Source: an uncultured Demequina sp. | GTDB taxonomy: Bacteria > Actinomycetota > Actinomycetes > Actinomycetales > Demequinaceae | Reading direction: 5' to 3' | NCBI GenBank assembly: GCA_937925595.1 | Contig: CALALQ010000490.1 | Span: forward strand, 1-11,495 | Length of the DNA: 11,495 nucleotides | In this document: piece by piece, positions 6,151-11,495 of the stretch | Layout of the letters: every line of letters starts with the position of its first letter | Numbering within the stretch: position 1 is the stretch's first letter | Position numbers and translations under genes: made by a program | The notes under the pieces: generated by a model | What the model saw: the letters and a program-made list of their open reading frames with translations, nothing else | Database searches by the model: none | What the model was told of the DNA's origin: nothing

Positions 6151-6330
6151 ATGGGAGAAAAGCAAGCAGCGAAGCTGCACCGGCGCGACAATCGCGCCGA
6201 GCGCGAACGCGAGAAGGTGGCGCGCACCGGTGATTCTCCGGCTCAGAAGGCCGAGCAGGCGCGCAGACGCGACGAGGCGTCCGCTGACCGAGAGCGGCCG
6301 TACCAGAGCCGGGATCGCGACGTCGAGTGA
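6151..6330 (+). CDS. Very charged small protein, 59 residues
   Basis: About half of the residues are Arg, Lys, Glu or Asp, with almost no large hydrophobics (starts MGEKQAAKLHRRDNRAERER, ends QSRDRDVE), so it is expected to be disordered or to form a single helix. GGGAG lies about eight bases before the ATG. It sits 30 bases after the zinc-ribbon gene, and its TGA overlaps the GTG start of the following gene. This spacing, more than the sequence itself, argues that it is a real gene. Function unknown. Confidence 0.65.
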   Translation: MGEKQAAKLHRRDNRAEREREKVARTGDSPAQKAEQARRRDEASADRERPYQSRDRDVE

Positions 6331-6734
6331 GCCGCCCTGAGACGCTCCAGCGCGGAGCGACGGTCCCGGTACTCCTGCTGACGTCGCAATCGGCTCGGCT
6401 CGGCGAGGAAGGGCTCGTCGGAGTGCTTCGGGTGGCGTTGCGGAACGACGGCTGGGAGCTCCACGTAGACACGGAGCGAGGGACGCGGCGGAGCGCCGTG
6501 GCCGAGCTCGTCGTTCGACTCCTGGAGGCTGTACCGGACAGCGCCCTCGACGGCCTCGAGCGGGTGCTCGCCCCACACCTGCGCGCCTCGCTGCCGCGCC
6601 AGCACAATCACCTGGGGCGCGTCGTGATCTACGGCGTCGAAGGCGAAGTGCTGCGCATTCGAGAGGTCGCGGAAGCCGAAGCCGCCGAGCCCGAACGGCC
6701 ACGTGAGCGGCCAGCGATCGCCCGGGGTCGCTGA
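6327..6734 (+). CDS. Hypothetical protein, 135 residues
   Basis: Not recognised. The GTG at 6327 overlaps the previous stop (GTGA), a common coupling arrangement. The core (residues about 14-115) alternates strands and helices: VPVLLLTSQSARLGEEGLVG, then VLRVALRNDGWELHVD, then VAELVVRLLEAVPDSALDGL, and GRVVIYGVEGEVLRIREV near the end. The C-terminal tail is Glu/Arg/Pro-rich. No metal or nucleotide motif is visible. It is followed after one base by the membrane-protein gene, so both are probably in one transcript. Confidence 0.65.
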   Translation: MSRPETLQRGATVPVLLLTSQSARLGEEGLVGVLRVALRNDGWELHVDTERGTRRSAVAELVVRLLEAVPDSALDGLERVLAPHLRASLPRQHNHLGRVVIYGVEGEVLRIREVAEAEAAEPERPRERPAIARGR

Positions 6735-6735
6735 C

Positions 6736-7083
6736 ATGCCGACCGAACCGCACGACGCGACGGCGGACGATGCGCACCGGCCCGATCCAGGGCCGCCCCG
6801 CTGGGATCCCGCCGCCGAGCGCGACACACGGCGCCAAGCCCGCGAGGCGAGTCGTGGGTCTCGAACCGCAAGGCCCGAAGCCGCGCCGAAACGCGGTCGG
6901 CGGAGGCCCTTTGCGCGGAGCCTGACGTCAGTCGCCATCGTCGCGGTCGTCGTCGCCGTCGCCGTGCTCGTGGGTTCACAGACCTCGGCAGCGTGGGTCG
7001 TCGGCCTCGTGTGCGCGATCGTGACCCTCGGCCTCGTGGCCGTGCTGCCTCATCAGACACCGGATCGTCGACGCCGCGGATAA
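6736..7083 (+). CDS. Small two-helix membrane protein, 115 residues
   Basis: A hydrophilic, Arg/Asp-rich N-terminal 60 residues is followed by two membrane segments, about 65-82 (SVAIVAVVVAVAVLVGS) and about 86-105 (AWVVGLVCAIVTLGLVAVLP), and a short basic tail. The arginines on both flanks suggest a hairpin with both ends in the cytosol. The ATG at 6736, one base after the previous stop, is used; an in-frame GTG at 6703 would add 11 residues overlapping the upstream gene. Last gene of the five-gene run. Function unknown. Confidence 0.7.
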   Translation: MPTEPHDATADDAHRPDPGPPRWDPAAERDTRRQAREASRGSRTARPEAAPKRGRRRPFARSLTSVAIVAVVVAVAVLVGSQTSAAWVVGLVCAIVTLGLVAVLPHQTPDRRRRG

Positions 7084-7114
7084 GCACCTGAGACGACGAC
7101 CGCTCGATGGGTAA

Positions 7115-7199
7115 GGTCTTTGGTGGAGGGCAACATCGTGGGGTCCACCCTGGGCAGCACCTTCTGACTTCCGATTCCTATTTGAATCGGAGGTTCCGG
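7115..7199 (+). promoter_or_regulatory. Leader of desaturase copy 1 with SD-sequestering hairpin
   Basis: CTTCCGATTC (7168-7177) pairs with GAATCGGAGG (7184-7193) over 10 bp including one G-T, closing a 6-base loop and burying the GGAGG Shine-Dalgarno in front of the ATG at 7200. Upstream, GGTGGA (7122-7127) mirrors TCCACC (7144-7149). Blocks GGAGGGCA, GGGTCCACCC, CTGACTTCCG and TCGGAGGT-n-CCGGATG recur in the same order before the intact desaturase at 10246. It probably controls translation; its signal is unknown. Confidence 0.55.
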
Positions 7200-7900
7200 A
7201 TGTCCACCGCTGCCGATGACGCGGCCGGTGCCGTCGAAACGCCCCGCCGTCCGCCGCAGACGATCCCAATCGTCAACGAACGTCGGAACGAATCGTGCGT
7301 GAGATCGCGCGCGCGGTGCGGGTGCTGCTGGCGGTGCTCGGCTCGGCCGCGGTCGAGGGCCCGGTGACCGAGTGGGTCGCCACGCACCGCAAGCACCACC
7401 AGTGCTCGGACAAGCCGGGCGATTCGCACAGCCCTCACCTCGACGATGCGCCCGGACGGCGAGGCGCGTTGCGTGGCCTCGCGCACGCGCACGTCGGCTG
7501 GATGTTCCGTGGCAAGGACCTGGGCTTCGCGTTGACCGGGTCGGTCGCCGGCGGGCTGACGGGGCTGCTGTGGGGCGGGCCGGTCCGCGTGCTCGTGCTC
7601 CACCACGCGACGTTCAGCATCAACTCGCTGTGCCACTTCTTCGGCCGGCGTCCGTTCGCCACCGGCGACGAGTCGCGCGACCTCGTGTGGCTGGCTCCGA
7701 TCACGCTGGGCGAGGCGTGGCACAACAACCATCACGCGTTCCCGACGTCGGCGCGCCACGGACTGGAGCGCCGGCAGCTCGATCCCGGCGCGTGGCTGAT
7801 CGGCGCGCTGGTGCGCTGCGGGCTGGCCTGGGACGTCGTCGAGCCCAGCCCCGGACGGCTGCAGGCCAAGCGCTGCGCCGATGACGCCGCCTGCCGCTGA
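7200..7900 (+). pseudogene. Broken acyl-CoA desaturase paralogue
   Basis: Related along most of its length to the intact desaturase at 10246. A plausible ATG at 7200 (MSTAADDAAGAVETPRRPPQ) opens one frame. From about 7295 homology resumes in another frame: RVLLAVLGSAAVEGPV, HRKHH (7385-7399), TGLLWGG, HATFSINSLCHFFGRR, then EAWHNNHHAFPTS (HNNHH at 7721-7735). The first two membrane spans and the first His box (H-x4-H) are gone. Between WMF and TGLLWGG only 17 residues remain where the intact copy has 54, a 37-residue in-frame loss that removes a membrane span. Without the first His box the di-iron centre cannot assemble, so it should be inactive as a desaturase. The reading frame after 7295 is clean to the stop, so decay is recent or a shortened product is made. 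Confidence 0.85.
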
Positions 7901-8822
7901 CCCGAGAGCCCCGGGGCTGCGCGCGCTCGCGCGGCGGCACGGCACGGCGTTGACGGTCGCGGCCTCCCTGGGGGTGGCCGCGGTCCTCGCCTTCGTGCTC
8001 GCGGGACGCCGCCACGACTTGGCCTTCGCGCTCTCGCACGTCGGCGCGTGGACGCTCGTCGTCTGCGTGCTGGCGCAGACCGCTGCGCTGCTCGCGCGCA
8101 GCGAGGCGTGGCATCTGAGCATCGAAGCGGCAGGCGGGACCGTTTCCCGCCGTGCCCTCTACCGCGCCTCCAGCGCGCAGGTGCTGGGCGGCGTGCTGAA
8201 CGCGCAACTCGGGGTCGCGGCGCGGATCGCGGCGCTGCGCCGGTCCTCGCCGGACGTCAGCCCGCAGGTCCCGACGCTGCTCGCCGCCGAGGTCCCGATC
8301 CTCACGGTCGAGGCCACGCTCGCCGCGCTGGCCTCCTTCACGCTGCTCGAGCCGCTCGGACTGCCCTGGTGGGTGCCCGTGGTCGCCGTCGTGGTGCTGG
8401 CAACCGCCAGCACCGGGCTGCGGCGGCTGGCGCTGCGCACGGGCCGCGAGCTTTGGCGCGGGCTCGCGGTGCTGCGTCGCCGCGGCGCCGGCAGCCGAGT
8501 GGTCGCGCTTGTGCTCGTCGCCGTGTTCGCCCAGATCCTCCGCAACTGGCTGATGCTGCACGCGGTCGGCGTGGACGTCTCGCTGCTGGACTCGGTCGCG
8601 TTGCTGATCGCGGTCTCGGTCCTCGGCCAGCTGCCGATCGGCCCGACCGTCGGCGCCACGGCCACGATCCTGATCCTCGGCAGCAACGGCGTGGCGGCGT
8701 CCGCGGCCGCAGGTGTGCTCCTGACCGTGACCGGGACCATCGGCGGCCTGTGCTTCGCGGGCTGGGCGGGCGCCGACCACCTCCGGTCGCGCCGCCCCCG
8801 CCCCACGCCCTCACCTGGCTGA
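7881..8822 (+). CDS. LPG-synthase-TM (UPF0104-like) integral membrane protein
   Basis: A 313-residue polytopic membrane protein with about seven to eight hydrophobic segments (near 23-41, 55-73, 97-118, 131-156, 163-180, 206-228, 234-252, 270-297). The layout, the LARSEAWHLS segment after span two, and the C-terminal LGQLPIGPTVGATATILILG followed by a Gly/Ala-rich span resemble the flippase-like domain of lysylphosphatidylglycerol synthases and related stand-alone proteins. There is no aminoacyl-transfer (DUF2156) domain, so it is more likely a lipid or glycolipid translocase-like protein than an LPG synthase. The ATG overlaps the last 20 bases of the broken desaturase, which points to an ancestral operon. 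Cytoplasmic membrane; substrate unknown. Confidence 0.75.
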   Translation: MTPPAADPRAPGLRALARRHGTALTVAASLGVAAVLAFVLAGRRHDLAFALSHVGAWTLVVCVLAQTAALLARSEAWHLSIEAAGGTVSRRALYRASSAQVLGGVLNAQLGVAARIAALRRSSPDVSPQVPTLLAAEVPILTVEATLAALASFTLLEPLGLPWWVPVVAVVVLATASTGLRRLALRTGRELWRGLAVLRRRGAGSRVVALVLVAVFAQILRNWLMLHAVGVDVSLLDSVALLIAVSVLGQLPIGPTVGATATILILGSNGVAASAAAGVLLTVTGTIGGLCFAGWAGADHLRSRRPRPTPSPG

Positions 8823-8958
8823 TGGTCCGAATCCAGGCGCCGGGCTCGACACCGTGGCCAGCACGCAAGCCCACCCTGCGCCGGAGCCACACAATCGCCC
8901 GAAGCCTTCTTGCGTAGCCGACGAGCGCGGACCGAGCACTCGGCGCGCGTCCACGGTT

Positions 8959-8999
8959 GCGAACCGGTTGGTGCGGATTCCGTGCGAACCCGGTGGTGC
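8959..8999 (+). repeat. Imperfect 16-bp direct repeat
   Basis: GCGAACCGGTTGGTGC (8959-8974) and GCGAACCCGGTGGTGC (8984-8999) repeat with a 25-base period in the gap between the convergent LPG-type and DUF2294 genes. No gene start is nearby, so an operator is unlikely; it may be a residual repeat. Confidence 0.4.
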
Positions 9000-9063
9000 T
9001 GCGCCATGATCTCGCGCCTCACGATCGACGAGGAAGCTACCGCCCCGCGGTGGACCGAACCTG

Positions 9064-9477
9064 TCAGCGCTTGGCAAGCTCGCCCGGCGGGAGCTCGCCG
9101 CCGTCGACCAGGTCGGTGGGGCCGAGGACGAAGACCTCGCAGATCATGTCGGGGTCCTGCTGGTTGCCGCTCATGAAGCCGATCACCGGCCGGCCCGTCG
9201 CGTGCTCGACCACGGCAGTGAAACGATCGCGCATCACCTGCTGGAAGGCTATCCGCTGCTCGATCACGGACTCGCCGCGGCCGCCGTCGAGCAGCGTCTG
9301 CTCGACCCGCGTGAACCCGCCGCGCAGCACGCAGACCACGAGGTCGTCCTGGTAGTAGGTCTTCGCCTGCGTCGGGCCGCGTCCGTAGAACTCCTTGAGC
9401 AAACCGACCAGGCCGTCCGACACCGCGGTCAGCACGTCGCCGTGCGTGCCCTGAAAGGTGTGCGGATCGTCGGGCAT
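9064..9477 (-). CDS. DUF2294-family protein
   Basis: A 137-residue soluble protein with one DUF2294 domain. From residue 13 on it reads GDVLTAVSDGLVGLLKEFYG, then RGPTQAKTYYQDDLVVCVLRGGFTRVEQTLL. Next come the helix ESVIEQRIAFQQVMRDRFTAVVEHATG and the closing strands PVIGFMSGNQQDPDMICEVFVL. The family pattern (GKGP-x-x-x-x-Y...D..VVRL-G.LT..E..L........IR..R..F.......IE..TG..V) is followed well; its biochemical role is unsettled. The ATG at 9477 begins MPDDPHTFQG. It is divergent from the Cys-rich ORF and the second DUF2294 gene to its right, and convergent with the LPG-type gene. Confidence 0.82.
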   Translation of the reverse strand: MPDDPHTFQGTHGDVLTAVSDGLVGLLKEFYGRGPTQAKTYYQDDLVVCVLRGGFTRVEQTLLDGGRGESVIEQRIAFQQVMRDRFTAVVEHATGRPVIGFMSGNQQDPDMICEVFVLGPTDLVDGGELPPGELAKR

Positions 9478-9544
9478 CCCGCTTGGAGCCTACCGCCGCG
9501 CGGAAGCGTACTGTTGATGTCAAGGGCTTGAACAGGGGGTCGCC

Positions 9545-9796
9545 GTGTCGGCGGCGGCCGCCTGGTCGAACTTCGGATACCTGGCCGGCGACAACACCGT
9601 CAACGGATGGCACGAGCCGTGTCCGGGTCTGGCCGTCGACCAACGCTGGTATGACCCGCCGCAGGCCCCGGCCACCGCATCGGCGTTCCCCTGCCAGGGT
9701 CCCTGCGGGGTCCTCTGGCGGACGCCCGCGCCGGCAGCGCTGCTCGAGCACGACGAGCGTTGCCTCACCTGCGCGGGGCCTCCTGCCCTCCCCTGA
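9545..9796 (+). CDS. Small Cys-rich hypothetical protein, 83 residues
   Basis: The GTG start has AGGGGG about six bases upstream and the codons are strongly GC3-biased, so it looks translated. It contains FPCQGPCGVLW and ERCLTCAG, two Cys pairs that may form a zinc site, and the Trp/Tyr-rich segment GWHEPCPGLAVDQRWYDPP. It ends with a TGA at 9794-9796 exactly where the DUF2294-like reading begins in another frame. It may therefore be the N-terminal domain of a zinc-finger-DUF2294 protein that has been split by a frameshift. No family is recognised. Confidence 0.55.
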   Translation: MSAAAAWSNFGYLAGDNTVNGWHEPCPGLAVDQRWYDPPQAPATASAFPCQGPCGVLWRTPAPAALLEHDERCLTCAGPPALP

Positions 9797-10147
9797 ACCG
9801 ACCGGTCCGCTCTCCGGCGACGCACTCCTTGACGCCGTCGTCGCGCTGCGCGTGCGTTACTACAACCGCATCCCGGCTTCCGCCAAGACACGGCTGCTCG
9901 GTGGCGATCTCCTGGCGTGTGTGCTCGGTGGTGTCTACACCGACGTCGAGAAGACTTTGATCGAGCTTGGCCGCACGCGGGTCGTTCTCCAGACCCGCGG
10001 CGAGTTCCAGCACGCGATGCGCCACAAGTTCATCGAAGCGGCGAACAGCTCTCCGGCCGTACCGTGCTCGTCTTCATCTCCAACCTCCACGTCGGTCCCG
10101 ACCTGGCCGTGGAGCTCTTCCGGCTCGACGGCGCCGGCGCGGTCTAG
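9783..10147 (+). pseudogene. Frameshifted second DUF2294 gene
   Basis: One frame reads GPLSGDALLDAVVALRVRYY, then KTRLLGGDLLACVLGGVYTD, then VEKTLIELGRTRVVLQTRGEFQHAMRHKFIEAAN. After about 10047 the family match jumps to the next frame, SGRTVLVFISNLHVGPDLAVELFRLDG, ending at TAG 10145-10147. Restoring one base at the jump gives a normal DUF2294 domain that aligns with the intact gene at 9064-9477. No ATG or GTG lies in frame upstream, so it either lost its start or was once fused to the Cys-rich ORF. A sequencing error or programmed frameshift is the alternative; no slippery sequence is visible at the jump. Confidence 0.7.
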
Positions 10148-10245
10148 AATCGGTTACGGAGGGCATCGCACGTCGACGCCGGGTCTGCCCGGTTGCCTCG
10201 CCTGACTTCCGCAGGATCGCCCATCACGTTTCTCGGAGGTGCCGG
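10148..10245 (+). promoter_or_regulatory. Leader of intact desaturase, similar to copy 1 leader
   Basis: It carries GGAGGGCA (10158-10165), a hairpin CCGGG-tctg-CCCGG (10179-10192), CTGACTTCCG (10202-10211) and TCGGAGGTGCCGG before the ATG at 10246. CTTCCG (10206-10211) can pair with the Shine-Dalgarno CGGAGG (10234-10239) across a 22-base loop. The same blocks in the same order precede the broken copy at 7200, while the sequence between them differs in length. Confidence 0.55.
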
Positions 10246-11211
10246 ATGCCCGGCCTCAGAATCGACGCTTCGCCCCCAGCGGGCTCGCCCACCCGCGACG
10301 ACATCGAGCCTGTCGCGCACGAGTCCGTGGACCGATTCGTGACCGGCGCGGCGGTTGTGCTCCCGTTCCTGGCGCTCGGCGTCGTCGGCTGGCAGTTGTG
10401 GGGACACGCGCTGCGGGTGACCGACCTGCTGTTGTTCCTCGTGCTCTATGTCGTCACCGCGCTGGGCGTGACCGTGGGCTTTCACCGTCACTTCACCCAT
10501 CGCAGCTTCAAGACGACGCGCTTCGTGCGGGTGATCCTCGCGGTTCTCGGCTCGGCGGCGGTCGAAGGGCCGGTGATCTCGTGGGTCGCCGACCATCGCA
10601 AGCACCACGCGTTCAGCGACCAGGAGGGCGATCCGCATAGCCCGCACGTCGGTCGCGGCGACGGCTGGCGGGGGGCGCTGGGAGGCCTGTGGCACGCTCA
10701 CCTCGGCTGGTTGTTCGTGCATGACCAGCGCGGCAAGCGCTCACGTTACGCGCCCGACCTGCTGGCCGACCCGGCGTTGCGCTTCGTCGATCGCACGTTC
10801 TTCGTCTGGGTGGTGACCGGGCTGGCTCTGCCGTTCGCGCTCGGCTACGTGCTCGGCGGGTCGCTCAGCGCGGGATGCACTGGCCTGTTGTGGGGCGGCG
10901 CCGTGCGGTTGCTCGTGCTGCATCACGTGACCTTCTCGATCAACTCGTTGTGCCACACCTTCGGGCGCCGGCGGTTCGCGACCGCCGACGAGTCGCGCAA
11001 CCTCGCCTGGCTTGCGCTGCCGTCGATGGGCGAGGCCTGGCACAACAACCACCACGCCTTCCCCACCTCCGCCTCCCACGGCCTGCGCCGGTGGGAGGTC
11101 GACCCGTCTGCGCTCGTCATCCGCGCGCTGGAGGCGACCGGACTGGTGTGGGACGTGCGGAGGATCTCGCGCGAGCGCGAGGCGAGCCGTTACCCGGCGG
11201 CGACGTCGTGA
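10246..11211 (+). CDS. Acyl-CoA/fatty-acid desaturase (delta-9, DesC type)
   Basis: A 321-residue integral membrane di-iron desaturase that inserts a double bond into acyl-CoA or lipid-bound acyl chains and so adjusts membrane fluidity. The His boxes are all present: HRHFTH at 80-85, HRKHH at 117-121 and HNNHH at 266-270. NSLCH (233-237) matches the extra His seen in stearoyl-CoA desaturases. Membrane spans lie at about 31-50, 58-79, 96-112, 184-207 and 211-227. Length and order fit the FADS/stearoyl-CoA desaturase family (PF00487). The ATG at 10246 follows CGGAGG with a 6-base gap; a longer frame upstream overlaps the DUF2294 remnant and is not used. The electron donor is not encoded nearby. 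Its stop overlaps the next gene start, and its leader can hide the ribosome site. Confidence 0.93.
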   Translation: MPGLRIDASPPAGSPTRDDIEPVAHESVDRFVTGAAVVLPFLALGVVGWQLWGHALRVTDLLLFLVLYVVTALGVTVGFHRHFTHRSFKTTRFVRVILAVLGSAAVEGPVISWVADHRKHHAFSDQEGDPHSPHVGRGDGWRGALGGLWHAHLGWLFVHDQRGKRSRYAPDLLADPALRFVDRTFFVWVVTGLALPFALGYVLGGSLSAGCTGLLWGGAVRLLVLHHVTFSINSLCHTFGRRRFATADESRNLAWLALPSMGEAWHNNHHAFPTSASHGLRRWEVDPSALVIRALEATGLVWDVRRISREREASRYPAATS

Positions 11212-11495
11212 GCACGCCGCCGCTCTCCGTGCCCGAGGCCGAGCGCCAACTCAGCGCAGCCGGCGACCGTCACCGCGAGGTGCTCGCCGCGATGGTGGAC
11301 GCCGGCGGGCGCCCCGAGGCCGCGCAGCGGACGGCGGTCAAGGCCGTCGCACGCGCTGTCGCACTCGTGTCGCTCGTGCTCAAACGCGCAGACCGCGCCG
11401 GCGTGCCACTGGAGCGCCTCGCGGAATTGAGCGGCTGGGAGCCGGATCTCGTCCAGCGGGCGCTCGAGCGCCGGCCCGACCCTCCGCTCGCGGCT
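11208..11495 (+). CDS. Small helical hypothetical protein, 3' end outside window
   Basis: The GTG at 11208 overlaps the desaturase stop (GTGA), so the two genes are almost surely co-transcribed and coupled. The 96 visible codons are all helical and charged (SVPEAERQLSAAGDRHREVLA, then VKAVARAVALVSLVLKRADR). They end with LERLAELSGWEPDLVQRALER, which has the spacing of a helix-turn-helix or of a short DNA-binding tail, as in small actinobacterial regulators. No family is recognised. A role as a regulator of the desaturase is possible from position only. Confidence 0.65.
   Translation, partial: MSTPPLSVPEAERQLSAAGDRHREVLAAMVDAGGRPEAAQRTAVKAVARAVALVSLVLKRADRAGVPLERLAELSGWEPDLVQRALERRPDPPLAA

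Noticed and set aside
7122..7185. Copy 1 desaturase leader as a fluoride (crcB-type) riboswitch, because of the short GC helix followed by CTGA.
   Set aside because: The required GATG-type core and the conserved CTGATGNC-CCTAC-like end are absent, and the gene is not a fluoride exporter.
8159..9751. A 530-codon minus-strand frame over the LPG-type and DUF2294 genes.
   Set aside because: It crosses two genes with clear family matches in other frames and has no recognisable domain of its own.
1..11495. CRISPR arrays, insertion sequences with transposases, or toxin-antitoxin pairs.
   Set aside because: No regularly spaced repeats, no transposase or integrase motifs and no recognised toxin or antitoxin pair were found on either strand.

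Overview
The window is GC-rich throughout, with strong G/C preference at third codon positions in the convincing genes. It has the flavour of a Thermoleophilia/Solirubrobacterales-type actinobacterium: many small lineage-type hypotheticals, a DUF8129-like repeat protein, tandem zinc-ribbon proteins, DUF2294 proteins and DesC-type acyl desaturases. That assignment is by impression from family resemblance; no database was searched.

Left part (1-4014): the 3'-truncated gene of a GAF-GGDEF diguanylate cyclase runs leftward off the window edge. It is divergent from an intact tRNA-Thr(TGT). Beyond the tRNA lies a gene-poor, eroded stretch. It holds three GGTGACA direct repeats near the tRNA, a frameshifted N-terminal scrap of a VIT/CCC1-type iron/manganese transporter, operator-like palindromes, an intact 57-residue DUF1508 (YegP-like) protein missed by length cut-offs, a terminator-like hairpin, an RsbW/SpoIIAB-like anti-sigma ATPase on the minus strand, and a frameshifted C-terminal scrap of an aldo/keto reductase. 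The tRNA, the arm-like repeats and the gene scraps suggest an old integration hotspot, but no integrase is visible.

Middle part (4015-7083): a DUF8129-like two-repeat protein (minus) faces a 74-residue hypothetical across a palindrome-rich divergent region. Then follow a 150-residue hypothetical and a tight run of five small genes: two CxxC/CxxC zinc-ribbon proteins, a very charged 59-residue protein, a 135-residue unknown and a two-helix membrane protein. A leader that can form a 9-bp hairpin and an interlocking 7-bp helix (pseudoknot or switch) precedes this run.

Right part (7084-11495): two paralogous acyl-CoA desaturase loci lie 3 kb apart. The first is broken (first His box and a membrane segment lost, frame shifted); the second is intact with all three His boxes. 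Both carry a similar 5' leader in which a conserved CTGACTTCCG block can pair with the CGGAGG Shine-Dalgarno, so translation may be controlled by an SD-sequestering RNA element. Between them lie an LPG-synthase-TM (UPF0104-like) flippase-type membrane protein, an intact DUF2294 gene, a small Cys-rich ORF and a second, frameshifted DUF2294 gene. A small partial gene overlaps the end of the intact desaturase. The themes here are membrane-lipid remodelling and duplicate-gene decay; the shared desaturase leader is the most interesting candidate for something undescribed.
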